From assembly GCA_025266875.1 (NCBI GenBank), contig JALLLT010000001.1, positions 1,943,097 to 2,007,096 of the forward strand: 64,000 bases of DNA. The letters are read 5' to 3'. Shown in pieces: positions 11,544 to 24,060 of the stretch; within the stretch, counting starts at the first letter, position 1, and each line of letters opens with the position of its first letter. Source of the DNA: Fennellomyces sp. T-0311 (Eukaryota > Mucoromycota > Mucoromycetes > Mucorales > Lichtheimiaceae). Position numbers and translations under genes: made by a program. The notes beneath the pieces are model-generated. The model had not been told where the DNA came from. It ran no database searches and was given only the letters and a program-made list of their open reading frames with translations.

Positions 11544-12753
11544 ATGGCTCCAACTATTCTTCCGCTCGATCCTGCTTACGCCGAGTACTGTAAAAGCGCC
11601 AAATTACTTCAACGTGTCACGAACGGAGAGATCACCATTCTGGAGCTTCGTGATCTGACTGATAATAAATTGCCAGTGGAAACCCGTGCGGATATTATTG
11701 AAGAGGACAAAACTGTTGAGTATAATGGTAAAGAGCTTCGATTGACCTTTTTCCGACCTACGGGAACCGAAAATGAAACTCTTCCAATTCTCATTTTCTA
11801 GTAAGTAAATATATTTCTCACTGGATAAAAATATATTGTGGTGACTGACATAGCGGTAAATATAGTCACGGTGGTGGCTTTACCTTTGGATCAAAGCTCA
11901 CTCATATCCGACCTGTTCGTGAAGTACGTAAAGCCGTGATTACTGTCAACTTAAATATGTTTTTCTAAGTGTTATGCGTAGATGTGTATTAGAAATAATG
12001 TGCTGGTTGTCTTTGTCAATTATTCTTTGGCACCCGAGAACAAATTTCCTATTGCTCACGAAGAATGCTTCGATGCACTTAAATGGGTCATCGAAAACGG
12101 AAACTCCATCAAGGCAGACCCTAGCAAACTTGCAGTTTGTGGAGATAGTGTTGGCGGCAATCTATCCACTTCCATTTCAAGTAAACAAGTGCAAAAGATA
12201 TATATCGGTGGTGCTAAACCTGTTATCATAGTGATGGCCAAGAAACGTGGACTTGACGATGCTATTAAAGCCCATATTATGATTTATCCGGAAATGACGA
12301 TTTGGCCGTATCGCGAAGTTTATCCTTCATCCAAGGTGAACAATACTGGTGCATATGCCTTGAATACCGAAGAAACTGCGTTCTTTGATCGACAATACTT
12401 TGATGATTCCAAAGAATGCTTAGCATCTTTGCCATTGAACTTCCCTTTGGAGGACTTGCGTGGATTGCCTCCAGCATTACTCATCACAACAGATGTCGAT
12501 GTTTTATGCGATGAAGGTGAGGAATATGGTCGCAGGCTAATTGCTGCTGGCGTGCCTACTACTTCTATACGTGTCTCTGGTGCAAGTACGTAATTATTAT
12601 GGCAATTTTGCGCGCTCTTTTTCTATTGTATTAGTAGCTGACTTTCTCGCGTTAGTTCATGGATATCTTGACCTAGCCTTCAGAACACCAGTCTATCAGC
12701 AGACAATGGCACTTATTACCAGTCAGTTGAGCGAGGCCTTTGACCGCCAATAA
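11544..12753 (+). CDS. Alpha/beta-hydrolase (HSL-type esterase/lipase), copy B
   Basis: Same family as copy A, apparently intact at 321 residues. Exons are 11544-11800, 11866-11923, 11982-12180, 12232-12585 and 12656-12753. Exons 2, 3 and 4 are 58, 199 and 354 bases, identical to copies A and C. The start aligns with copy A (MAPTILPLDPAYAEYC against MAPHFQLDSAYAAYC). Motifs are HGGGF (oxyanion hole), GDSVGG (nucleophile serine), TDVDVLCDEGE (acid) and HGYLDL (histidine). A MITE sits 124 bases past the stop. The substrate is unknown; short- to medium-chain esters are usual for the family. Confidence 0.83.
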
Positions 12754-12877
12754 CCACATTGCATACCTCTTTGATATTTTCTCAATTCTGTTATCTTGGA
12801 GGCAGAGCCACACAATAAATACAAACTCAAATGACTTGACCAAATGTATTCATCTTGGCAAACACAAGCTTTTAGTA

Positions 12878-13021
12878 CAGTATTTCCAAAAAGTAATGTC
12901 GCTACCCAAAGAAATCAATGTCGCCAAGGCCCAAATTTTATAATATAAATTATACAGCGACTCCCATTTTTGGAACGACATTGATTCCTTCTGGTAGCGA
13001 CATTACTTTTCGGAAATACTG
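12878..13021 (+). mobile_element. MITE copy 1 (Tc1/mariner-like, TA target)
   Basis: A 144-base element with inverted ends CAGTATTTCC...GGAAATACTG, flanked by TA dinucleotides at 12876-12877 and 13022-13023. Each arm repeats TAATGTCGCTACC and a second block, AATCAATGTCG, so the whole element can fold back. A near-identical copy lies in the opposite orientation at 61792-61933. It has no coding capacity, so it must have been moved by a transposase encoded elsewhere. Confidence 0.85.
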
Positions 13022-13327
13022 TATATGAACACCCAACGTACTCGACTTCCGAATTAAGATATGCGAGGGACTTAGATCAGTACCTTGGCGTAGCCCTTGG
13101 CTACAGCATATATTGCTATTTCTGGATAATTTCTGATTATATTTATATTCACAGATACATTTTAGGACCATATACAGTCCATATCCCTTGTTTTCATGAG
13201 AAAACTGCTTTATGTTTTTGGAAAGGTACACATTCTTATATTTTAGCAAAGCCTCTGTGTAACATTTTTAATACATTTAAGGCGGTTTACACGAACAACA
13301 TCCTCGTCTTTGAATTTCGCTTCAATC

Positions 13328-14522
13328 ATGTCTTCACAAGTGGTATTGGATCCTGCGTATGCTGCTCTTTGCGAGCAAGCAAAAGGCCTTCCCCGGGTTG
13401 CCAAAGGAGAAATCAGCATTGAAGAACTGCGTAGACTATCTGACCTACATTCGGGACAAGCGAACGAGAGTTCGGACGTTATCGAAGAAGCAATAACTGT
13501 TGCTTACAATGATAAGCAAATCCGATTAACTTTGTTTCGCCCAAAAGGATCAGAAAACGAGATGCTCCCGGTGATGATTTTCTAGTAAGTGATTGATTCA
13601 ATTCGAGCTAAAGTGATCAAGACCTTGCTGATCGGCATACATAGTCATGGTGGCGGGTGGATTATCGGATCAACATATACTCATGGCAACCCTGTTCGCG
13701 AGGTAATTTTTGGATGTTGTACAAGAGAAATACTGCTACTAACAATTCTGATATCCTCAGATCTGTGTCAATAGCCATGTTGCTGTGGTATTCGTCAACT
13801 ATAAGCTTGCTCCTGAAGCCAAGTTTCCGGAAATCCATGACGAATCATTTTTGGCTCTGCAATGGGTATTGGAGAATGGAAAGTCCATCAATGTAGATAG
13901 TAGCAAACTAGCTGTGTGTGGAGACAGCTCTGGTGGTAACTTAGCTACGTCAGTCACATGTAAAGTAAAATCAGATTTCTCCCACAATTCATGAGCAACT
14001 AACATGTGTTTTCATTTAGTGATGGCCAAGAAACGCGGCCTCAGCAATGCAATTAAAGCACAAATTTTAATCTATCCCGCAACTGCACCTGCACCATATC
14101 GCGAGTCGTTTGAATCTTTCAAACTATTTGGAAACGGAGAATACTGGATGTCAGAGGAAGATGGAAAATTTTACGATCAAAACTATTTTAATGATCCTGG
14201 AAGTGTCGAGTTCGGCACGCCACTGCTTGTGGCACAAGATGAATTACAGGATCTTCCTCCAGCTTTGGTAATTAATGCCGAGGCAGATCCCTTGCGCGAT
14301 GAAGGTGAAAAATATGCTCGCAAATTGATTCAAGCTGGCGTGCCTACTGCGGCTGTTCGTGTTGCGGGTACAAGTGAGTGTGGTTTTGCTATTTTGCATA
14401 ACAGCAAACCAACCATCTTACACGTAGTTCACGGATACTTTCACATGCCCATGAAGACTCCTGCATACAAGCAAACTATTGCTATGATTACAACTCAGTT
14501 AAATGACGTATTCAACCGCTAA
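13328..14522 (+). CDS. Alpha/beta-hydrolase (HSL-type esterase/lipase), copy C
   Basis: Third tandem copy, apparently intact at 320 residues. Exons are 13328-13584, 13645-13702, 13761-13959, 14020-14373 and 14428-14522, with the exon 2-4 lengths of copies A and B. The motifs are HGGGW, GDSSGG, EADPLRDEGE and HGYFHMP. The ATG aligns with MAP... of the other copies (here MSSQVVLDPAYAALCEQA). Unlike A, B and D there is no TATA-like box about 50 bases upstream, and MITE copy 1 lies about 300 bases upstream, so its promoter may differ from that of its sisters. Confidence 0.83.
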
Positions 14523-14719
14523 CTGAGCTTTTGTTTGGTTGCTATTTGCATATCACGAACGTCACTTTTATTATAAATACGTATATTATATAGTACATGA
14601 GTACTCTTTGTTGAACAATGCTTTCAATTTTTTCTTCACATATGCAATAGCATTAGAAGTAATATACCTACAATTACGAGTGGCTACGCTTTCGAGCTTA
14701 CATGAAGGTTCTGCAAGCG

Positions 14720-16653
14720 TTATAACTCCATTATCCGAAATGAATTCCGAGTTTTAACGATTAAAGCATTCAAACCTTTAATCAAGTCCTTTGACTTTGA
14801 CTGCTGGCGCACTGCTGCCAAGCCTCTTGAGAAATTCGTCAACCCCATTTTTGAGAGATCTGGTAATATTGCAAGTGTAATATTCTCCAATGTGTGTACA
14901 TCAGCAAGGGCATCAAGAACATTTTCAGTCACTAAATTGTTGTAATTTTGAGGTAACGTAATCTTGAGCCGTCGTAGCGCCACCTGGGAACCTTCGTGTA
15001 TTCCTTTAATAGTCGTATCAAGTCTGCTTCACCAGTCATTACATGTGGACAGGCGATATCCAGATATTCCAATTGCGGCAACTCCATCAGTGCATTAACT
15101 AGCCGAGCTATATTGTTCGAACCAACAGAGCCGACACTTGTGAATGTAGTAAAACTGGAAGATATCGATTGTAAAATCAACGGCTGAATAATCCCAGTAT
15201 TATCGTCACAGAATCTCACGGTCTGAAGATTTTGAAACTTTAGATCCGGATACGTAGCGGCAGAATTTCCTGAAGAGCCTTCGGCTGCAATATTGACCTG
15301 TAGAGTATTGAGCGAAGTCATATTTCGTCGTCGTATAAGCGGTAACACTGCAGAAGCGGGCTCCCAGAGACATTCACCATTGGTGTAAAATTGATATAGT
15401 CCAGGTGATTTGCGTTTGTATCCAAAAGATCAGTTTTGATTTGCACTATTCCAAGGGTTGTATCTGTAATACTTCAAATTGAACATAATCTGTTGAGGAT
15501 ACCCACGACAGTAATATTACATCCGTACAAAGCAAGTCATCCTAGCTGATGGCAGTGTGAGAGTAGTTTTCAAAGGCCTTATCCGGTAATAAGCGTGGCT
15601 GCCAACTGCATATCGACTATATTGTGGGACTTCGGGAATGTAAGGTTGTCAATCACGTAATATAATTGAGCTGTTGTTGAACGCTGCAGTGTGGTTAGAC
15701 TCGAGCACGCATAAATTATGTTCGTTATGGTGATTTTAATACTCTTGGGGTGGAGATTAAGAGCGAGCGTTGCTAGAGTACTGTTAATGTTCCAGAGTGC
15801 TCGAAAAACTAGCGTAAGTACGATTCCAGTGATCATCTTGGTACTGTTTTCTATATATAAAAGCTACTGATAAGTTACTCATATTATACTCATTCTATCC
15901 AAAGCTTTTTTTACCGTGTAATTTTAGCGACTTTACTCTACTAATTTACCAAGGCTTATATTACCCATACAGCAATTCAAGACATAGAAGCTTGTGCCAG
16001 TGAATGTCAGACGGTCCACATTTTTGAAAGTATCCGGTATCATGCACATAGTTAAACTCTTGCTTGTGCCATCACTCGTCAATGGTTCTTGAATTTCTGT
16101 TGATATCCTGGTCATATACTATACCGGGCGCTGGAGATAGTAAAGCAGGCACGTTTTTATTTGGGCGGTAGCAGGGAAAATATACTGTTCATGATCTCAA
16201 CGGGAACTCTTAGTAACGAAGTTGATTTGCTTCCATTTCTTTTTATTGCCGATTCTCTGCCATCAATCATTGGAGTATAGGATGGGTGGTCGCTAAAGTA
16301 TTTTGTAGGCTAATATGTATCGTATGTGTCAATCGGATTTTGTTGCTTTTCTTGCATTCGATACATATCTCCTAGCCGGAGGTACCTAGTCGCCAAAGAC
16401 GGTTCATAAGTAATCATGCTTTGTGTGTCTCTGATAGCCTCGTAGAATTTGCCTTGTGTCAATAAAGCATGTATGCAAATGTCGTTTATTTCATAAAAGG
16501 CTCTTGAATCTTGACAAGCGCTTGCGACGCAAGTTCGAGTAGTCATAAGTGATCATGATCGTGGATCACTGTTTCAATTTCGTTTAATACATTGTTCACA
16601 AAGTCAGCATCCAGTTTGTAAGTCGGAAATGAGAGGAACTCTACGCTTGTCAT
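14720..16653 (-). pseudogene. TPR / F-box / LRR protein, copy 2 (decayed)
   Basis: Scattered minus-strand fragments line up in order with the intact copy at 6.8-8.8 kb and with the copy at 18.1-20.2 kb. They are a start at 16653 (MTSVEFLSFPTYKLDADF) and, after a stop, TPR text at 16310-16546 (RYLRLGDMYRMQEKQQN). A post-F-box piece follows at 15933-16115, then LRR pieces at 15579-15836, 14932-15348 (GIIQPLILQSI, ELPQLEYLDIA) and 14720-14983. Frames change several times, stops intervene, most of the F-box is unrecognisable and the last LRRs are missing. The LRR part is closest to the 18-20 kb copy. Confidence 0.82.
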
Positions 16654-18114
16654 CGATGAAAAAATTGGTAAAAAAAAGTTAAGGAGTTATAAATAATTTA
16701 CTGTGCTTTATGCTTTTGACAACTGCTCTCTGAACCCACAAAATCTGAAACGGATATGGCAATATTGCGGCGCAATCCGTAATACGGTAGCTTGTGCACT
16801 GGCTTTGTATTTTATCGTGGGGCAAAAGTATAGTATACAGGCGCGAATTTATATTTCTATATTGGTAACAGGTTAAGGGAATGTGTTGTTATGAGAAATT
16901 TGTCTCTTCGTACATATCCACTCTTTAACCATCGCCAATGCAGATCTCAAATACCTTGTTCTTTACTGCTTTCTTGCTTGTACAAATTGTTCAACATTTA
17001 TCTAACTTTTTGCTCAACATCGCATTCAACATTTTAGTCAACATCTCGCTTAACGCTTTGTCGATTACTTGAAATATCAAATTTTCTAACCTTCACAGAT
17101 ATAGTTTAGTAATGTATAAATAGCATAGCAGTATCATACGAAATAAATCAGTCAATAACATGACAGACAAACAATTTGATCTGACCCTTTCTGTTGTTCT
17201 CAAAGCCAAAGAGCTTCTCCAGCTAACTCACATACGTTCTATTTCTTTAATCAATATTACCAGGAACATATTAATACCCGAACTTTTACTTTACACACAG
17301 ATTTCTACTACTTTTAACAGCGTATACTAAGCATTATACCGAAACAGACAACGAAGACTTTCAAGCCACGAGTACTTCTTTTTGCCTTTATTTATTACAC
17401 AGCAAAAGCTCTCATCTTTTGGTAATTGAACCGCATACATAAGTGGGGTATAGAAAATGAATAACATTTATTGAAAACAATTACATTATATCGTAATTAC
17501 AGCACACTTGACAGTTGTCTTTGCAAAGCGAGATTGTGGATTCTCGATAACCGATCGACTCGCATCTCGTGATGTTAGTTTGTGTAATGTAAGCGCAAAA
17601 TTTGGCCAGCACTGCTCCGAGCTCTACATCAGATCGACAAACTGGTCCATCCGCATGCGGACGATCACGATAGTGAGACAAGTGCTGGAAGCAACACCCA
17701 AGAACTGGCTGAACTTACATACGGAAGTCACACATGATATGTGTGGTTCTCGAAAGTCATAAATTTAGTATAAAATAGTAACCCCGTTGTCTCTACACCG
17801 ATCTGCTTTTCTCACCTTTACGGTTTTTCCAAGCATGGAATCCTACTCTCTTTTTAATATTCAGACAAACATACGTACCGCAAAGGGGCGACCTAATACC
17901 TATAAGAGCAGGTCCAGTACCTCCCAGCAATAAGTTATAACTTGTGAAGTCATGTAAGCGCCCATTCCATCAAGTTTACACAACAGAGAACTGGAAGTAC
18001 GACTTCAATAAATATATTTGAAATCAAATATTCTTAGTTTATCTTTTGTTACATGAATAGATACATTAAAAAACTGGAATGTAGGATATGGAAGTAATAG
18101 CAATCGCAAGCAAG
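16654..18114. other. Intergenic region between F-box copies 2 and 3
   Basis: Mostly AT-rich and non-coding, apart from the short frame at 17160-17330 listed separately. Open frames on both strands at 17481-17762 overlap one another and look random. Confidence 0.4.
17160..17330 (+). CDS. Short open frame behind a good TATA box, unrecognised
   Basis: A 56-codon frame begins MTDKQFDLTLSVVLKAKELL and ends at TAA. TATAAA at 17115-17120 stands 45 bases before the ATG, the spacing seen at the hydrolases and P450. The first 25 residues look like folded protein and the rest less so. It may be the surviving 5' end of a decayed gene, or chance. No family recognised. Confidence 0.22.
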   Translation: MTDKQFDLTLSVVLKAKELLQLTHIRSISLINITRNILIPELLLYTQISTTFNSVY

Positions 18115-20199
18115 CTATCCAACAACTACAGCACCTTTAGTTAATTTCTTTGCCTGACTGATACCCTTCGGAGTAACAGACTCGCATTTTATAAGTGCTA
18201 AGCTTTCCAGGTTAGGTGCTTTTTCGACTAGATACTTGACTCCTCGATCCGTCACAGTTTTCAGCTTCTCAAGATGGATGCGTTTCAAGCCCGTCAGATT
18301 CTTTCCAATAACTAGTAGGGAGCTATCTGTAATAATATTCATCTCGGTAAGTCTAACTTCTGATACACTTTTTCCCAGCTTCTTGAAAACATTGTCGACA
18401 GCAAGTGTAGAAACATTGCTTAGTCCTTCGAACGCAATCTCCTCCAACGTATGTATACTGGCCAGAGCATTAAGGACGTTATCGGTCACAATCGTTTTGC
18501 AGTATCGGAGCCAAATGACTTTAAGTCGTTGCTTTGACCTGGATTCGTTGGAATACTGCTTAAAAAGCTGTATTAAGTCTGGTTCGCCAGCTGCTGTCCG
18601 ATGGTCGTGAGATATTTCGAGGAACTCCAATTGTGGTAAAACTGCAAGTGTGTTGACTAACCCAGGGATATCTCTCGATGCAGAAGCCGCAACATGCGTC
18701 AATGTACTGCAGCTGAGAATTGATCGTAAAAGCAACGGTTGGATGATACCTGAGTCATCACCCCTGAACGCCAAATTGTTCACATTCTTTAGCTCTAGAT
18801 CTGCGTATGTTGTGACCAAGTTTGATTGTGAGCGTTCCGCAGAAATGTTTATGTAGAGAGTTTGGAGCGAGTGCATGTTTCTGCGTAACAAGGGAAGAAC
18901 TGCTGACGCTGGCTCTTTTGGACCACCATTGTTTGTATAGAATCGGCATAAACCAGGGACCCGGTTTTCAAATTCCGCGATACCCAACTCTGCAACAGTA
19001 TTAACTCGAGCGTTGAATCCAAATATTTGTAAACTCGGGCAGATTTTGTCGATATTGTCGAGGACAGTAGTGTCACTTCCATTTAAAAGAAGACGTCTCA
19101 CTCGTTTGCAATGGCAGAGTATCTTTTGAACATCGTGGCTGGTAATAGATTTCGCAACCAACTGCATATCGATCAGGGCACTGTGGGAATGTGGAAGACT
19201 AAGTTCGCCAATCATGGTGGACAGCGGATATGTCGTTGAGTACTCCAGACTTTTCAGGTTTGAGAAAATTGAAAGTTAGTCCAATATCGCTACCACACCA
19301 CTATTGGGACTGAGGTAAAGGATAAGCTTGGTCAAGGTGTTGCGTACGTGCCAAAAGGCATTCCCAACCGGCAAAAGTACGTTCATGTTGATATGCCTTG
19401 TGGCCTTTTCTTTTTAAAAACATTAGGTGTAAGGTATCCTCTCCTTCGCAATTCTCTTACCAGCCAATTTCAGTGCTTTCAGTTTATCAAAGTCGCCAGC
19501 GTTCATGCAATGCAAGTAGCGGAGAAAAACACGCCGATCAGTGGTATTGATAGTCAGATCTTCTACGTGCGTTCCAATGTGGGGTATCAAGGCAGTGGCC
19601 CAGTCATCTTTTTCGCTGCCGCACGTCAGCGTTTTCCAAGTATCAGAGCACTTGAGTATCTTGTTACGCCAAACGCTCGATACAGTCAAGGAGATGGATT
19701 TTGCTTCGCTCGGCAGCAATGAAATAATGCTATCCACGATTTCGACTGGAAGTCTTGCAACAAAATCGATGCGACTTTTGCTTCTTTCTGTCGCTAATTC
19801 TCTGTTTTTCATCATCTGGTCATGGTAAGGATGGCTTGTCGGCACAATCTTGAGCCCCGTATCATATGCTTTGATTGCACTGAGTTGCTTGCCTTGCATT
19901 CGATATATGTTACCGAGTTGGAAGTAGCCTGTAGATATTGCCGGCGCAAGTGCAATCATGTTTTGTGCATCTTTGACAGCCTCTTCCAATAATCCTTGCA
20001 TTCCGAAAGCATACGCTCGATGTTCAAGCACTGTCATTATGAGCAACTCTTGAATCCCGGCAAGAGCTGCTGATGCAAATTCGATCGCTCGTCGATAATC
20101 ATGCTTGTCAATTGCACCTCCAACTTTGCTAAATGCTTGCTTTACTGGTTCGGCATTGAGACTGTAAACCGGGAATGGTGCGAGATCTGTCTTCGACAT
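18115..20199 (-). pseudogene. TPR / F-box / LRR protein, copy 3, full length with one nonsense codon
   Basis: Exons complement(19461-20199) and complement(18115-19409) sum to 2034 bases, exactly the coding length of intact copy 1, with the intron at the same place. TPR text (YFQLGNIYRMQGKQLSAIKAY), F-box (LPVEIVDSIISLLP, then SSVWRNKIL) and LRRs are all present. The single defect is an in-frame TAA at 19276-19278 (minus strand), codon 291. Downstream codons continue LSIFSNLKSLEYSTTYPL in line with copy 1. As read, the gene would give only the TPR and F-box half; an internal ATG at 19215 could start the LRR half. This may be a very recent pseudogene, a tolerated truncation or a base-call error. 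Confidence 0.8.
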
Positions 20200-20379
20200 T
20201 GTGCCGAAGAAAAAAGGGGCCGCGTGTTTCCAGGACTGGGGCATGGTCGTGCAACCAGCTTGTGTAATTGCATGGGTCCGGCAGCATAATGCTCGCGATG
20301 GCAAAGACCTTTCAGTACACGTTTCCTTCAACGGAAATATGCGCAAGATTGAGTTTTTTAATTATTAACTAGCGCTTCC

Positions 20380-20505
20380 TGCCTCGCTTCGCTTCGGCTG
20401 AATGAGCCCCTCCGCTTCGCTTCGTGTCATTCAACGGAAATCGCGTCGCAAGGGGGAAACCCCCTTGACCCCCACATTGGGGGGCAAGCCCCCCAAGCCC
20501 CCTCT
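20380..20505 (+). repeat. GC-rich short repeat, copy 2
   Basis: A GC-rich island about 180-310 bases upstream of the start of F-box copy 3. It contains the 27-base segment shared with copy 1 (20403-20429 against 5665-5691 inverted, one mismatch) and then palindromic C/G runs (GGGGGCAAGCCCCC). Two nearby CTTCGCTTCG motifs make it internally repetitive. Function unknown. Confidence 0.65.
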
Positions 20506-23500
20506 AACCATCCACGCAAGTCTGAATCAATGTTTTCAACAGAATTGACTCATGTTGCTTTGCTACCAAATCATAGCAGGTATGAATGGCGAAAGTATAA
20601 GCTCTAAGCGCTACACCAAACCAAACTAACCTATACCTACCCTACCCTACCCTACCCTTCTTTACCCGAAACCCTACTATACTTATAACTATCTCATAAA
20701 TCTCTCTTTCTCTTTATAGTAGACGAATATAAAGCATAAATATATAGTAAAGATAATAAAGTAGATATGTATGAAGCAGGGAAGAGCTCTGCTATCTATT
20801 ACTGAGGAGGGGTGGTGTTAAATAAAGGACCCACTCAGAGATAGTATGTAAGGTCTGTAATCCATGGCAGACAAAAATACAACATAAAGCACATCGTGCG
20901 AAAATACTGGTTCAAGAAGATATAGACTAACATATGTAAATACTTGCCCTGTGGATTATTCTCGAGTATGGATAGCTGTCTTCGAGTCACCTTCAATGGT
21001 AATTCAAAAAATTCTAAAGAAGCAATACCTTTGATATGTAAGGGAAGTACGCAATTCTAGCAAATAGGCTTGGTACTATTTCACGGACTACTATCCCGGT
21101 ATAAGTTATGCAAAAAAAAACAATTTGCACGTTATGCCTTAAGCAAAGCTGGTGAGGAGATAAAGCAATTCTGACATATATATGAATATATAAGTTGTAT
21201 CGTATGTATCTACTGCTCAAAAGCTTCACCATACGTACCTGCGTCGATGGATGCTCGAATCCATTATATTTTCGACCAGTTGTTCAGCCACATCATTGGA
21301 ACCAACACTGGGAAGACAAAAGTAGCAGGGTAAATTCTCAAACAGAAACCCACTATTGTTTTGTGTTTGGGGGCGATTCCTCCGGCACCCTGCGAAACTA
21401 CGAATGTAGAAAAGATAAAGTAATATGGTCTGTCATATCCAATATGTTCGCTGTATGAAAGGTGTATATGCCTATAGCCAACTGCATTACAGAATTCCAT
21501 TGCTGTGGTTTGTGAAGGCCGCCACTGTAAAAGAAAATTAAAAACACGGCCTGAGGCTCACAGACATCTCAGTGATACGAAAAAAAGTAAACATTCACAA
21601 AGATCCATACGTTCTCTGGATTGATCCCAAAAAAACTGCATGTAAGCATAGTAATAAAAAAATGTAGCAAAACCTGCCAGACAGACATACTTTTGCAACC
21701 TTTTGAGGTCGTCCAATATGATTCTTGCGGAATAACCGAAAAACTTTTTTCAAGAGCAGAGGAACAAATAGAAATGAGAGCAACGAAAAAAACCCAGCGT
21801 AATTTACAAAAAAGGAAGGTAGTTTTCGACCCCATTTTTTTAATAATACCAGTTGTTGGATGAGGCCAGCTGCACGTTCAATATTCACTGATAAAGTGTA
21901 GGCATTTTAGGAAGCTATACTAGGAAATGCCCGAATCAAATATCTAGTATTGAAATATCCATGAGGATTTTCTAGACCCTTCTTCCTAATGTGTAGACTT
22001 CCAATGTGGAGGTTACACGCTTATATATTCTCATTCAACCATACCGCCTAATGGGCTGTCACACCCTGCATCTATCTAGTTGAAAAGTGTGGTGTTTATT
22101 TGTGAAAGACCAGTGAACCGGGCCCTGTAGGGATATGGTCGCTCTCGTGCGGTACGTATGTTCGGAAATAGAACGAGAACTGATGCCATGTCTGAAAAAT
22201 CCCTTATAGGGAAAAACCAGGCTGAGGCGTGGTATGGAATGTACTAAGACAGAAACCAAGCTATAGTAATGTCATTTAATATTGTTTGTGATAGTACGTG
22301 TAACTAATCATCGTGTTATGTGCGCCTTTCCGTGGTGAAGTTCTATGTACCTTGTAGGGCTTCTTCGGGGGGGGGGGCACTCCATCATCAAACTCCCCAT
22401 TCGCGTGGCTCAGTTGATCGATTTTGCGTAGGACTTGCACCCTTGTCACTTTCGGTACAATTCCAGGGTTGAACCACGAGAAACAAGTAACAAGTTATCA
22501 ATCCTATTATGAACAGCCTTTCGCGGTCTAATGCCGGTCTGACACGAGCCAAGTGGAAAACGCGGTAGGAAGTATTGATCTAGGCCGGACATACGATGCA
22601 ATGCTCTCTTGATGCTGCCGTAGCGCGGCATGCACAGTCTTCCTGCGAATATGACAGAAACCAGTGCATACTCCATTTGCCTGCATTCATTTAGTACAGA
22701 AGCTGACACTGCATGACGAGCTGTGCGTTGAATAACGTCTTCAATGGTTCACACGATAACAAAGCTACTTTTTACTATTGACGCCATTGAAAGAGATTTA
22801 AAGGTTATAGTCAATTGATTTTATCATGCCAAACTGACTTCCAAGTATATCAACGCATGTATATTTATCTCTTTCGCTTATATTCTTGCTTTGAATTTAT
22901 GGGCACACTTATGCACCAGCTAAAAGACTGCTATAACAATGCCAGGAAAGTTAATGGCGTACCTCAGTGAGTTATTAAAACAAAAAGTATCGTCGCGCAC
23001 TCTCGGGAACCATCCAGGGTTACAGGCAGCTTTCCAGCAGGTAAAAGCAAGAGGAGTACTAATGTAAAGGAGGATCCCTGCGTACAGCGACAGCTGGCAA
23101 AAGGCGTTAGATATGTTTATGAGTGAACATTTCGTTTTGAATCTCTGTGTCTACAAACATATTATTCTATGGAAGTGTAAAATATCTCTTACCAGATTTT
23201 ACTGCATTCAATTCTGTATGAGTAACTCATTTAAGCTGTTCGTAATTTTAAGAAAGCAGCTAACCCGGCAACAAATATATGAGTGCTCAATCAACAGGAC
23301 TACTTTTCTTGAGCATCATCAGATGGGACATATCGCGACGATATTATAAGAGACTTATAAATTCGGCATTTAATTACCTTTATATTCACCGTGTGCTGTA
23401 GTAGTGCGCCTATATGTGATTCCCTATAATATAAACATTTTTAAGTAAATATTGAGTTCCTATTCCGTTGTGACATGCATTTCCGTATATACAACATTTG

Positions 23501-23871
23501 ATATATGGTCATGTGCAGATATTCCTGGGTGACGACTACCTTCTAAATAAGAAGAACTGCGCCATAATCTTGGCAAAGAGCCACTTTCCTTAAGGGAAAG
23601 GACGTTACGATACAACTGTTACGCCAAGATGCATATTTTGTACGATAAAAATTTAAAATTCCCAACATGCAATGCTTCGAGAAATTATATACTTTTACGA
23701 GTTTGCCACCCCAAAAACACAAAAGGAACACTATCGGCATTGACGTTCATGAAATATCTTCACTTTTCATATCACAGAAAACTCACACTCGCTAAAGCAC
23801 AGGGAGCGCTTAAGCATTGAAGTCAATAATTCATCGGCAGACGATATTATAGCACATTAGTTTTTGTAGTT
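20506..23871. other. Repeat-rich, gene-poor interval
   Basis: Contains a short CCTAC tandem (20637-20652), an 11-G run (22367-22377) and AT-rich filler. A minus-strand frame at 22446-22709 includes protein-like text (LPRFPLGSCQTGIRPRKAV) that may be a relic of a repeated gene, but no family could be assigned. Frames at 21569-21888 are T-run artefacts. Confidence 0.35.
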
Positions 23872-24060
23872 TCACTGGGGTCGGTGGCGGTAAGAAAATG
23901 TACGTGTCAGACATAGAACCATTACTTCCATTTCTTTGTCTGTATCGTACCACATCTTACCAAAAGCCCTAAATAGCTGACATGTAAGAGACCATGAAAA
24001 AAGTTTTCTATGGAGATATTCTACAGTAGCACAACGTGCACACGTTTTACCCCATGGCAT
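23872..24060 (-). mobile_element. LINE-type reverse transcriptase tail, relic (zf-RVT-like)
   Basis: A 62-residue minus-strand frame reads GKTCARCATVEYLHRKLFSW and so on. It resembles the zinc-binding segment at the end of non-LTR retrotransposon reverse transcriptases (C-x2-C ... E-x2-x-H ... F-x-C), with the last cysteine apparently replaced. No RT core was found beside it, so it is at most a dead fragment. Confidence 0.35.

Noticed and set aside
20637..20652. CCTAC tandem as a telomere repeat
   Set aside because: Only about three units, not the TTAGGG-type unit, and internal to the sequence.
21569..21888. Hydrophobic frames that look like membrane proteins
   Set aside because: The hydrophobicity comes from T-rich DNA read on the minus strand; there is no start context or partner exon.
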